Positions 7,886-15,410 of a stretch of 15,445 nt of DNA are shown here, one piece after another. Numbering within the stretch: position 1 is the stretch's first letter; every line of letters begins with the position of its first letter. This stretch comes from an uncultured Duganella sp. (GTDB taxonomy: Bacteria > Pseudomonadota > Gammaproteobacteria > Burkholderiales > Burkholderiaceae), in NCBI GenBank assembly GCA_946482635.1, contig CAMLSG010000130.1, forward strand, positions 1-15,445, written 5' to 3'. The notes beneath the pieces were generated by a model. It saw only the letters and a program-made list of their open reading frames with translations, did not search any database and was not told the DNA's origin. A program made the translations under genes and the position numbers.

Positions 7886-8591
7886 GCGTCACCGCCACGG
7901 TGGCGGAGAATACATAGCCTGCACCGCGCACGGTCTTGATCAGCATGGGTTGCTTGCCATCGTCGTTGAGGCGCAGCCGCAGGCGGCTGATCTGCACGTC
8001 CAAGGAGCGGTCAAGCGGTCCGGAATCGCGGCCGCGTGTCTCCTCGCACAGCACGCTGCGGTCCAGCACAGTGCCGGGATGTTCGACGAAATACTTCAGC
8101 AACTGGAAATCGAGTCCGGTCAGCGCCAGCGGCACGCCTTCGCTATCGACCACCGTGCGTTCCGCCAGGTCCAGCGTGAAGCCATTGAAATGGTAGGCGC
8201 GCACCGTGGGTGCAGGATCCGCGCCGGCGCGGCGCAGGATCGCCTTGATGCGCGCCAGCAGCTCACGCGGGCTGTATGGCTTGGCGATGTAGTCGTCGGC
8301 GCCGAGTTCCAGGCCCACCACGCGGTCGGTCTCGTCCGAACTGGCGGTCAGCATGATGATCGGAAGGTTGGAGCGCTGGCGCACAATGCGGCACAGGGCA
8401 AAGCCGTCGGTATCCGGCAGCATCACGTCGAGGATCACCAGAGACAATTGCTCCGCGTGCGCGTGCAGTTCGGCCAGGAAGCTCTCGCCGTTGTGTGCAA
8501 GGATTACCTCGTACTGGTTTTTCTCCAGGTAGGTCTTGAGCAGCAGCCGGGTTTTTTGGTCGTCATCGACGATCAGTATCTTGCGTGGCAT
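7878..8591 (-). CDS. OmpR-family response regulator (GltR-like)
   Basis: A 237-residue regulator. The receiver domain (about 1-122) carries the acidic pair D10/D11, phospho-acceptor D55 (VILDVMLPDTDGF), T82 and K104. The winged-helix DNA-binding domain (about 130-230) includes RSLDVQISRLRLRL as recognition region and the closing IKTVRGAGYVF. Regulators of this class bind direct repeats with a period of about 10-11 bp as head-to-tail dimers. The start ATG has AAGGA (8599-8603) 7 nt upstream, lying within the SBP1 gene, and the reading frames overlap by 29 bp. The kinase gene follows with an 8-bp overlap, so the pair is a cognate two-component system. From memory the receiver resembles Pseudomonas GltR, the glucose-uptake regulator. 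A candidate target is the repeat at 15411-15425. Confidence 0.93.
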   Translation of the reverse strand: MPRKILIVDDDQKTRLLLKTYLEKNQYEVILAHNGESFLAELHAHAEQLSLVILDVMLPDTDGFALCRIVRQRSNLPIIMLTASSDETDRVVGLELGADDYIAKPYSPRELLARIKAILRRAGADPAPTVRAYHFNGFTLDLAERTVVDSEGVPLALTGLDFQLLKYFVEHPGTVLDRSVLCEETRGRDSGPLDRSLDVQISRLRLRLNDDGKQPMLIKTVRGAGYVFSATVAVTHA

Positions 8592-9891
8592 GTTGGCTTC
8601 CTTGCTGTTTGTTGGAACGCAGGTTCAGGGTACGCAGGAGGCTGGCCAGCCGTCGCTGCGTTTCCGCGGGCGTCACGCCGTCATCCATGTAGAAACGATG
8701 CAGTTCCGCGATGATGGCGTCGCGGCTTTCTTCGTCTGCGGCCATGCGGTGCACCAGGCTCGGCGCCTGCGCGCCGGTCCCCTTCGCAAAGCTTCGCCAG
8801 GAGGAGCGCGCGCAGCTATCCATCGCGGCCGGATTTGCATCGCGGCGCACCGGTACGGAGCCTTTGGCCGCGCTGTATTGTTGCTGCGCGAGCGGCGACA
8901 TCACGGCTTTCGCCAGCTTTTCCTGCGCCGCCTGATGGGTGTAATCGTTGACGAACATGGCCAGCGTATCCACGCTGTAGAGATGGTAGTTTTCGGTGCC
9001 GGGCAGCGGAACGCAGGAAAAATCGGCTTCGATGTCCTGGCCTAACTCACTCAATTCGGCCTTTGCCCAGTCGCCCATGACAAACATCGCAGCCTCCCCG
9101 CGCGCAAAGCGCCTGACGGCTTCCGTCCACGGTTGCTCGTCCGCCGGATTGAGCATCCAGCCCTTCATGGTACGCAGGCGCTGCAAGGCCTGAGCCAGGC
9201 GCGGATCGCTGGCCGCCTGCGGGCTTTGGCGCACGAACAGTTCACGATAGTACTCAGGGCCGCCGGTTGCCAGCAGCAGGTTTTCAAACAGGGTGGCGAC
9301 CTGCCACGGCTCGCTGCTCTGAATCAGCGGAGCGATGCCGCCAGCGCGCAGCTGGCGCGCGGCTTTCTCGAATTCAGGCCAGGTTGCGGGCGGCGCCATG
9401 TTGAGGCGCTCCAACAGCTTGCGGTTATAGAACAGGGTATTGATGCGATGGATACCCAGTGGCGCCGCGACCACATGGCCACGGTGGCGGACCAGCTCAC
9501 GTACCGTGGGAAACAGCGCCTTATTCCAGTTGCCTGCATTGGCGACGTTATCCAGTTCGAGCAGCAGGCCCAGCTCAGCCCATTCACCGATGGAGACACC
9601 GATAATCTGCGTGGCATCCGGCGCATTGCCCGCCAGGACCCGGCTGCGCAGGACCTTGCCGGCCCCCAGGCCCGCCCCACCGGGAATCGCCGCATCCTGC
9701 CAGGTGATGCCTTCGTCCGCCAGGCGCGCCGCCAGCACATTGGCGGCGTGGCGCTCCCCGGCCGAAGTCCACCAGTGCAGCACCTGCAGGGAAGGTGCTG
9801 CCGCCTGGGCGGGCAATGACATCAGCATCAGGGGAAGTGAGAGCAGGCGCGCCAGGCGCGCAATCTGCAAACGCCGGTGGGACTTGTGCAC
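8563..9891 (-). CDS. Periplasmic sugar-binding protein 1, GtsA/GltB-like (glucose type), without ABC partners
   Basis: A 442-residue family-1 extracellular solute-binding protein. The signal peptide has a basic start, a hydrophobic core (residues 12-26) and a likely cut after PAQA near residue 30. Features recalled from the Pseudomonas glucose/mannose binding protein are LHWWTSAGE (38-46), the VVAAPLGIHRINTLFYN region (140-156), GDWAKAEL (273-280), a likely disulfide pair Cys293/Cys360, and KGSVPVRRDA (343-352). It starts with GTG at 9891, supported by GGAG (9898-9901) 6 nt before it; a later Met would remove the signal peptide. The C-terminal tail of about 15 polar residues overlaps the response-regulator start. 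No permease or ATPase gene is next to it. It may feed an ABC transporter encoded elsewhere or act as a sugar sensor for the adjacent kinase. Confidence 0.88.
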   Translation of the reverse strand: MHKSHRRLQIARLARLLSLPLMLMSLPAQAAAPSLQVLHWWTSAGERHAANVLAARLADEGITWQDAAIPGGAGLGAGKVLRSRVLAGNAPDATQIIGVSIGEWAELGLLLELDNVANAGNWNKALFPTVRELVRHRGHVVAAPLGIHRINTLFYNRKLLERLNMAPPATWPEFEKAARQLRAGGIAPLIQSSEPWQVATLFENLLLATGGPEYYRELFVRQSPQAASDPRLAQALQRLRTMKGWMLNPADEQPWTEAVRRFARGEAAMFVMGDWAKAELSELGQDIEADFSCVPLPGTENYHLYSVDTLAMFVNDYTHQAAQEKLAKAVMSPLAQQQYSAAKGSVPVRRDANPAAMDSCARSSWRSFAKGTGAQAPSLVHRMAADEESRDAIIAELHRFYMDDGVTPAETQRRLASLLRTLNLRSNKQQGSQHATQDTDRR

Positions 9892-9897
9892 CTACTA

Positions 9898-9901
9898 CTC
9901 C
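9898..9901 (-). promoter_or_regulatory. Ribosome binding site fixing the GTG start of SBP1
   Basis: GGAG on the minus strand, followed by the 6-nt spacer TAGTAG and GTG. It supports the GTG at 9891 as start and therefore the complete signal peptide of SBP1. It lies in the 32-bp gap after the MFS gene stop, too short for a separate promoter, so SBP1 shares the transcript of the MFS gene. Confidence 0.7.
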
Positions 9902-9923
9902 AGCAGATAACGATCCGGCAATT

Positions 9924-11261
9924 CTATCTCCATGAAGTCATTTTGTGTCCTTTTACGGCATAGAACAGGATCAGGGCGTAGCACGGCAGCAGCAGCCAGT
10001 ATGCCGCCTGCGAACCGGAGACGTCGGACAGGTGGCCATACAGCATCGGCAGCAGCGCACCGCCGGCAATACCCATGATCAGCAGGGCCGAGCCGCTGGC
10101 GGTATAGCGCCCCAGGCCTTCCAGCGCCAGCGGCCAGATTGCGGGCCAGACCAGGGCATTGGCGAAGCCCAGCATGGCCAGGAACATCACCGTATCCGGC
10201 ACCGCCGGTACGCCGAACATGCCCAGCATCGCTTGCGACAGGCCGTTACTTGTGGCCGAACCTTGCATGACGCCAAAGGAAAACACGATGCCGCACACGG
10301 CAGACAGCAACAGCGCCTGTTTCTGCGACAACCAGCGCGGAATCGCCACGATGCCGACGATATAACCGGCCACCATGAAGCCCATGGTGTAGGAGGTGAG
10401 TATGCCGAACTTCTCGACATGCAGGCTATGCCCGTACAAGCCGATGGTGTCCCCAGCGATCACCTCCACGCCGACGTACACGAACAGCGCCAGCGCACCC
10501 AGCACCAGTTGCGGAAATTGCAGCACGCCCCAGCGCGAAGTGCCCGCGTCGCCGCTGGCCTGTTGTCCCGGAATCTCACTTAGCGGCGCAAACCGCACGA
10601 TCACCGCCATCGCCAGCAGGCCGGCCGCCATCAGGCCGTACGGCAACACCAGGCGCTGTGCGAGCTGGCTGCCCAGCAGCGCACCGTCGGCTGCGCTCAT
10701 GGCCGCTAGCGTCGTATCCGAATACTGGCCAAAGTCCGACAGCATCATGCCGCTGAATGCCAGCGGTACCAGCACGCCCGCGGTCTTGTTGAACAAGCCC
10801 ATGATGCTGATGCGGGTCGCGGCACTTTCACGAGCACCGATGCAAACGATGTAAGGATTGATAGCCGTCTGCATCAGGGTCATGCCGCTCGCCAGCGTGA
10901 ACAGCGCGAGCAGGAACAACGGGTAGGACGCCGCACGTGCAGCGGGAATGAACAGCACTGCGCCGAACGCCATCACGGCCAGGCCGATCGACATGCCGGC
11001 CCGGTAGCCGGTGTGGCGCAATACCGCGGCGGAGGGCAATGCCATCAGCGTGTAGGCAATGTAGAAGGCAAAAGTAACCCACAGGGATTGGAAGTTATTC
11101 AGGTCGCAGGCAATCTTGAGGAAGGGGATCAGTGATCCATTCAGCCAGGTAGCGCAGCCAAGGATGAAAAACATCAGGCCAATGAAAGTCATGGCCACCG
11201 CCACGCTGGCGCCGGGGACGGCTTGTGCGCCGGCCATCTCGAGGGTCTGTTCTTTGTGCAT
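9924..11261 (-). CDS. Sugar MFS transporter, FucP/GluP (fucose-glucose-galactose:H+ symporter) family
   Basis: A 445-residue protein with about twelve membrane helices. It would carry a sugar across the inner membrane with protons. Family marks are the first helix ending in WLNGSLIPFLK (about 28-38) and ASGMTLMQTAINPYIVCIG in helix 4. The 'NG' and 'QTAINPYI' forms resemble GluP-type glucose/galactose carriers more than E. coli FucP, which has Asp and Glu at the matching places. NagP-type N-acetylglucosamine carriers belong to the same family, so substrate assignment stays open. I chose ATG 11261. The open frame continues 38 codons upstream, but that part runs through the receptor gene's 3' end and a hairpin and reads as nonsense. 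The ribosome binding site is weak. The gene lies 61 bp after the TonB receptor and 32 bp before SBP1. Confidence 0.9.
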   Translation of the reverse strand: MHKEQTLEMAGAQAVPGASVAVAMTFIGLMFFILGCATWLNGSLIPFLKIACDLNNFQSLWVTFAFYIAYTLMALPSAAVLRHTGYRAGMSIGLAVMAFGAVLFIPAARAASYPLFLLALFTLASGMTLMQTAINPYIVCIGARESAATRISIMGLFNKTAGVLVPLAFSGMMLSDFGQYSDTTLAAMSAADGALLGSQLAQRLVLPYGLMAAGLLAMAVIVRFAPLSEIPGQQASGDAGTSRWGVLQFPQLVLGALALFVYVGVEVIAGDTIGLYGHSLHVEKFGILTSYTMGFMVAGYIVGIVAIPRWLSQKQALLLSAVCGIVFSFGVMQGSATSNGLSQAMLGMFGVPAVPDTVMFLAMLGFANALVWPAIWPLALEGLGRYTASGSALLIMGIAGGALLPMLYGHLSDVSGSQAAYWLLLPCYALILFYAVKGHKMTSWR

Positions 11262-11287
11262 GTGAATCCGAAGGCGAAGATGAAGAA

Positions 11288-11311
11288 GCCCCCTCCCGGG
11301 CAGGAGGGGGC
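11288..11311 (-). terminator. GC-rich hairpin between TonB receptor and MFS gene (partial terminator or RNA-stabilising stem)
   Basis: An 8-bp perfect stem (GCCCCCTC with GAGGGGGC) with an 8-nt loop. It begins 11 bp after the receptor stop on the minus strand. It is followed by TTCTTC rather than a clean U-run, so termination is probably incomplete. Such stems between operon genes often protect the upstream message from 3' decay and lower expression of the next gene. The MFS start lies 26 bp further on, leaving no room for its own promoter. Confidence 0.5.
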
Positions 11312-11322
11312 GTTGCGGCAAA

Positions 11323-13926
11323 TCAGAACTTGCCGCGCAGGCCGACGCTGTACCGCGCGCCGTTTTCGTACACACCGACCGGCAGGCCGTCCGTGGTGTT
11401 GGTGCGGATCAGCTCATTGCCGATGTTGACGGCGCTGGCGAAGATGCTCAACTGCGAGGTGATATCCCAGTTGGCCGTGGCATCCCATTGGCCGTAGGCG
11501 CTGGTCACGTCCTGGCCGCCCTGGTCCAGTCCACCGTAGGACTTGGAACGGTAGTTGTACGACAGGCGCACGCTGTAGCTGTTCTTCTCGTAGAACACGC
11601 TGGCATTCATCTGGTTTTTCGAGTTGCCGATCACATTCAGCTTGCGGCCGCCCGCTACCGCGCCGGTCTTGGCGTCGGTGTAGGTGAAATTGACCACGGT
11701 GCCGAAGCCGCTGCTGCCGAATGCCTGCTGCCACTGGATCTCCAGGCCGTTCACCTTGGCGCCGTTATCGGCGTTATGCGGGCGGGTTACAGGCCGCTGC
11801 ACGCCAGCCACGTTCTCCATCGCCGTCGAGGTGTAGATGAAGGTGTCGAGCTGTTTGGCAAAGGCGGTGGCCGACAGCAGCGATGCATCCGCGAAGTACC
11901 ATTCAGCGCCGATCTCGAACTGGTTGGCGTGGTAAGGCTTCAGCAGCGGGTTGCCGGCGGTGGCGGCATTGGTGGTGCCGCTAACCTCCGTACTGGCACT
12001 CAGGTCGCTGAAGGTGTTGCGGGCCATCACGCGCGAGGCGGCGGCACGCAGCAGCAGGTCCTTGCGGAAGTCGTACACTACGTTGATGTTCGGCAGTGCA
12101 TCGGTGTAGCTGCGGCCTACGCTGCCCAGCACGTAGTTGCCGGTGCCGTCCAGGTCCTGGTAGGCGTCCGACGTCTGTTTGGTGCGCACCAGGCGCACGC
12201 CGAAGTCGCCGCGCCATTTATCGAAGGCGTAGTCGGCGCGCACGTATGCGGCCGAAATCTTCTCCTGGATGCGGTAATACTCGCCCTTCGCTTCCTTGTA
12301 GACCATGCCTTTGTCGTACATCGCGAAGCCCTTGCTGGCAGCCAGTGCGTCATCCACCCAGGCGAACTGGGTCAGCGAACCCGCTGTCGCAGCTTCCTGG
12401 CTGATCATTGGCGATGCGCCGGTGGAGAGGTCAGCCAGCGTGTAAGGAATCCAGCCCACGCTGCCCGGCCCGACGGTGCCGATGGTGCGGCGGTTCTGCA
12501 CCTTGTTGTCGCGATACTTCAGGCCCACCTTGATCGACTTGATGTACGGGTTTTCCAGGTCGAAGGTCAGGTCGGCCTGGCCGTAGTTTTCCTTGCTCTC
12601 CATGCGGCGGATCCAGTCGCGCGCACTTTGCAGTGTCAGCTTGGTTGGGTCGAGTGGGCTCATGTCGAGGTATTTCACCTCATAGGTGTCCGGCGCGATA
12701 TTGATCGTGGCGCGGGTGTTCCCGGTGAACCAGAAGTTGCGATCATGCTTGCTGCCGCCGGAACCGGAAGTCGTGCCGGCTTGCGCATGCAGCCTCCAGT
12801 TGTCGCCGTCATAGCTGCCTTCCAGGTCCAACACCTTCGACTTCACATAGGCTTCGCGGTAGATCGGCTCGAACGACACGCCATTCACCGGGCCCACGGT
12901 GCCGCCCACCACCGACTTGCCGCCATCCGAGTTGTTGATAAAGCGCGGGTTATCCACACGGATATTGTTGTTCGCGTCCGCCAGGCCGCCGATCTGCCAC
13001 AGGTAGTTCTGGTTGCTGTTATCCATCTTCATATCGGAATTGAGGTAATTCAGCGATATGTCGGATTGCGGTGTCGGACGCAGTTGCAGAGTAATGTTGC
13101 CGGTGGTGCGCTCGCGATCCTGGCGGAAGATCGGCGTGCCCCCGCCCCAGGAGGCGTATGCGTTCGGCGTGACCACGCCATTCTGGTCGACGATGTTGTA
13201 CTTGGTCGCGTCGGTGAAATTTTCCAGGCCGTCGCGGCGCATGGTGCGCTCCTGGCGGCTCAGGGCCACCAGCACGCCGAAGGTCTTGGCTTCGTTGATC
13301 CAGTTCGCCAGGCCGGAGAACTGCGGGTCGGTTTTTTTCGGCAGGTCACTGTAAGTCGCTTCCGCCGAAGCCTGCGCGGTGAAAGGCTTCTTGAATTGCA
13401 GCGGCTTGCGGGTGCGCACGATCACGAGGCCGCCGATGCTGCCTTCGTCAAGATCGGCCGAAGGACTCTTGAAGACATCAAGACTGCCCACCAGTTCGGA
13501 TGGCAGGATGTCGTAGTTGAAGCCGCGGCTTTGCGCATCGTTTTTCCACCAGTAGGCGGAAGCAACCGATTGTCCGTTCAGCTGCGTCATGTTCAGGTTC
13601 TTGTCGGTACCGCGCACGAAGATATCCCGGCCCTCGCCCCAGGTACGGTCGACCGAGATGCCAGGAATGCGCTGCAGGGAATCGGCCACGTTCTTGTCCG
13701 GGAACTTGCCCAGGTCCTCCGCCGTGACGGAATCAACCACATTCAGCGCATCGCGCTTCTCGGCCAGGTTGCGCTTCAGCGTTTCGCGGATGCCGCGAAC
13801 CTCGACAGACTGCAGGGTGTCGGTGCCCTCCGCAGACTGTGCCTGCACGTTATGCAGTGCCAGCGTGCCGAACATCAGCGCGATCAACTGCGGTAGTTTC
13901 TTCCTTCCTAGCGGTGCTCCGTTCAT
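11323..13926 (-). CDS. TonB-dependent outer-membrane receptor, sugar/oligosaccharide type
   Basis: An 867-residue receptor of the TonB-dependent class common in Xanthomonas, Caulobacter and Massilia-like bacteria. The signal peptide has a likely cut after VQA near residue 28. A candidate TonB box, LQSVEVRGIR, is at 38-47. The plug domain (about 55-175) includes DLGKFPDKNVADSLQRIPGISVDR (quoted in part: KNVADSLQRIPGI, 78-90) and GGLVIVRTRKP. A large beta-barrel ends in a strand closing with Phe (RYSVGLRGKF), as expected for outer-membrane insertion. There is no N-terminal STN or other signalling domain, so FecR/sigma-factor control is unlikely. I chose ATG 13926 because of AAGGA (13934-13938); the frame opens earlier at 13983, but that start lies in a terminator stem. 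It would import a sugar or oligosaccharide too large for porins, using TonB energy. The exact ligand is unknown. Confidence 0.93.
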   Translation of the reverse strand: MNGAPLGRKKLPQLIALMFGTLALHNVQAQSAEGTDTLQSVEVRGIRETLKRNLAEKRDALNVVDSVTAEDLGKFPDKNVADSLQRIPGISVDRTWGEGRDIFVRGTDKNLNMTQLNGQSVASAYWWKNDAQSRGFNYDILPSELVGSLDVFKSPSADLDEGSIGGLVIVRTRKPLQFKKPFTAQASAEATYSDLPKKTDPQFSGLANWINEAKTFGVLVALSRQERTMRRDGLENFTDATKYNIVDQNGVVTPNAYASWGGGTPIFRQDRERTTGNITLQLRPTPQSDISLNYLNSDMKMDNSNQNYLWQIGGLADANNNIRVDNPRFINNSDGGKSVVGGTVGPVNGVSFEPIYREAYVKSKVLDLEGSYDGDNWRLHAQAGTTSGSGGSKHDRNFWFTGNTRATINIAPDTYEVKYLDMSPLDPTKLTLQSARDWIRRMESKENYGQADLTFDLENPYIKSIKVGLKYRDNKVQNRRTIGTVGPGSVGWIPYTLADLSTGASPMISQEAATAGSLTQFAWVDDALAASKGFAMYDKGMVYKEAKGEYYRIQEKISAAYVRADYAFDKWRGDFGVRLVRTKQTSDAYQDLDGTGNYVLGSVGRSYTDALPNINVVYDFRKDLLLRAAASRVMARNTFSDLSASTEVSGTTNAATAGNPLLKPYHANQFEIGAEWYFADASLLSATAFAKQLDTFIYTSTAMENVAGVQRPVTRPHNADNGAKVNGLEIQWQQAFGSSGFGTVVNFTYTDAKTGAVAGGRKLNVIGNSKNQMNASVFYEKNSYSVRLSYNYRSKSYGGLDQGGQDVTSAYGQWDATANWDITSQLSIFASAVNIGNELIRTNTTDGLPVGVYENGARYSVGLRGKF

Positions 13927-13933
13927 TTCTTTT

Positions 13934-13938
13934 TCCTT
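13934..13938 (-). promoter_or_regulatory. Ribosome binding site fixing the TonB receptor start
   Basis: AAGGA on the minus strand with a 7-nt purine-rich spacer before ATG 13926. It decides against the longer frame from 13983, which would place 19 extra residues ahead of the signal peptide and start inside the terminator hairpin. Only about 20 nt separate this site from the U-run of that hairpin. Confidence 0.75.
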
Positions 13939-13957
13939 ATCGTCTCTAAAGCGCTGC

Positions 13958-13990
13958 AAAAAATTCCCCGGCATACTCCCCATGCCGGGG
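13958..13990 (-). terminator. Rho-independent terminator/attenuator between SBP2 and the TonB receptor
   Basis: A 9-bp perfect GC-rich stem (CCCCGGCAT with ATGCCGGGG, 13966-13974 and 13982-13990) with a 7-nt loop. On the minus strand it is followed by AA and six T (13963-13958), so it works in the direction of the sugar operon. There is no T-run on the plus side, so it is one-directional. It starts 26 bp after the SBP2 stop. The receptor gene follows with just 31 bp after the T-run, too little for an independent promoter, so a share of RNA polymerase must read through. Confidence 0.85.
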
Positions 13991-14016
13991 CCAACACACT
14001 GCTTGGGGGAGTGTGA

Positions 14017-15267
14017 TCATTCCTGCTGTGGCAAATACCACTTCGCAAAACCGTTCTGGATGCGCGCCGCCGCTTCGCGCGCGCCCAGCTTTCCGTTCAG
14101 CACTTGCGCATTCACCGACCAAAGCTCGCTTTCCATATTCGGCAAGCCACGGTTCATGATCAGCGCGTTCAGGCGGAAGTTCGAATCGCATGTCGTCCGC
14201 CAGGCGGCCATCTGCTTGGCCAGCGGGTCGCGGACTGCGATCAGGTGATTCGATAGCGTGAAAAAGCCGATCACGCGGTTGGTGTACAGGTCAGCAAACT
14301 CCTGGGAGCCGAGCCAGGCCAAGAACTTGTACGCGTCGGCTTTATTGCGCGACTTGCGGTTGATGCCGATGCCGATGTCCATATGGTCGGAAATCTGGCA
14401 GCGGTCGCCCGCCTGCTGCACCGGCGGCGCGAATACGCCCAGCTCAAGGTCGGGGAACTGGTTGAAATAGGAGATGTCCCACGAGCCTGCAGGATAGATT
14501 GCCGCGCCGCCCTGAGCGAAGAGCAGCTGGGCATCGCGGTAAGTCTGCACCGGGGCCGATTTGGGCATGTAAGCAGCCAGGCGCGCCTCGAACTCGAAGG
14601 CCGCAACGAAGGGCGCATCGGTGAACTTGGCCTTGCCGGCGATCAGCGCACGCCTGCCTTGCTCGCCGCCCCAGTAATTCGGGCCGATATTGGTGAACAC
14701 GGTCTGGCTGGACAGCCATTCGTCGGCAGTGCCCAGCGCCAGCGGCGCGTACTGGCTCTTGCGGACGGCATCCAGAACGTTGAAGAATTCCGCTTCCGTC
14801 GCGGGCGGCTGCAGGCCCAGCTTCCTGAAGATCTTCTTGTTGTACAGGAAGCCGTGGATCACGGAAGCGACCGGCATGCAGAAAATATCCTTGCCATCGT
14901 CCGTCTGCCAGGCGACCAGCGAACCAGGCGCAAAATTCTCCATGCCGGCCTTGCCGTTCAGCTTTTCGAGGTAGCCGCGGCGATACAACAGCAGCGAGGT
15001 GTCGAAGGGGCGGCAAGCCAGCATATCGCCTGCGGTGCCGTTGCCGAGGCGCGCGGCCAGGCTGGTGTCGTATTCGGTGGGAGCGGTGGGCGAGAACTTT
15101 ACCGAGATACCCGGATGCTTGCGTTCGAAAGCAGGCAGCAGCACGGTTTCCCACAAGGCCTTGTCGTCAACCCGCCAGCTCTCCAGCACCAGGGTGCCGG
15201 CGCGCGCGGCGCTGGTGCAAATCAGCGCCAGGACTAGTGCGGCTCGCAGGATAAGGCTGGTTGGCAC
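14017..15267 (-). CDS. Periplasmic sugar-binding protein 2, family 1 extracellular solute-binding protein
   Basis: A 416-residue binding protein with a Sec signal peptide (likely cut after ARA near residue 23). The Cys at 17 does not sit in a proper lipobox, so a soluble periplasmic protein is expected. The mature part begins TLVLESWRVDDKALWETVLLPAFERKHPGISV (quoted in part: LVLESWRVDD), the usual first strand and helix of ABC sugar-binding proteins. GFLYNKKIFRKLGLQPPAT (139-157) and AQGGAAIYPAGSWDI (251-265) are further family marks. It differs clearly from SBP1, so the two are not a recent duplication. It starts with GTG at 15267, supported by GGAG (15276-15279). It is the first gene of the minus-strand operon and has no ABC permease or ATPase beside it. 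The ligand is unknown; a sugar or oligosaccharide is likely from family and context. Confidence 0.88.
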   Translation of the reverse strand: MPTSLILRAALVLALICTSAARAGTLVLESWRVDDKALWETVLLPAFERKHPGISVKFSPTAPTEYDTSLAARLGNGTAGDMLACRPFDTSLLLYRRGYLEKLNGKAGMENFAPGSLVAWQTDDGKDIFCMPVASVIHGFLYNKKIFRKLGLQPPATEAEFFNVLDAVRKSQYAPLALGTADEWLSSQTVFTNIGPNYWGGEQGRRALIAGKAKFTDAPFVAAFEFEARLAAYMPKSAPVQTYRDAQLLFAQGGAAIYPAGSWDISYFNQFPDLELGVFAPPVQQAGDRCQISDHMDIGIGINRKSRNKADAYKFLAWLGSQEFADLYTNRVIGFFTLSNHLIAVRDPLAKQMAAWRTTCDSNFRLNALIMNRGLPNMESELWSVNAQVLNGKLGAREAAARIQNGFAKWYLPQQE

Positions 15268-15336
15268 GGCGGCTTCTCCACGGGGTGTTGTCGATCAGTA
15301 AATTCATGCTAACACCGTGAAAAATGTGACACCAGC

Positions 15337-15360
15337 GACGCCATCGCGTGCGGACGCCAT
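15337..15360. repeat. Short direct repeat GACGCCAT x2
   Basis: The 8-base unit GACGCCAT occurs at 15337-15344 and again at 15353-15360, start to start 16 bp, within the SBP2 upstream region. It may be a binding site for a regulator or chance in GC-rich DNA. Confidence 0.4.
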
Positions 15361-15410
15361 TTGCAAACCGTTGATTCTTATGAGGATTTTGCAGAAGGAC
15401 TGCGGCGGCG

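Noticed and set aside
11262..11375. 38-codon upstream extension of the MFS frame
   Set aside because: It overlaps the receptor 3' end and the hairpin and codes for an unlikely Arg/Pro/Leu-rich leader. ATG 11261 directly precedes the normal N-terminus.
11488..13896. An 802-codon open frame antisense to the TonB receptor
   Set aside because: Its codons are exactly in register with the receptor codons, so it stays open only because the receptor avoids TTA, CTA and TCA, as expected for GC-rich codon use. The product is a His/Val/Gly-rich sequence without domains.
13927..13983. 19-codon upstream extension of the TonB receptor
   Set aside because: The start lies inside the terminator stem and lacks a ribosome binding site. 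AAGGA at 13934-13938 supports ATG 13926.
8563..15267. SBP1 and SBP2 as a tandem duplication
   Set aside because: Beyond general family features they share little sequence: different N-terminal strands, cysteine positions and C-termini. Separate origins are more likely.
15360..15367. TTTGCAAA palindrome as a LacI-family operator
   Set aside because: Only 8 bp are symmetric and the flanks do not extend the dyad; too short to call.
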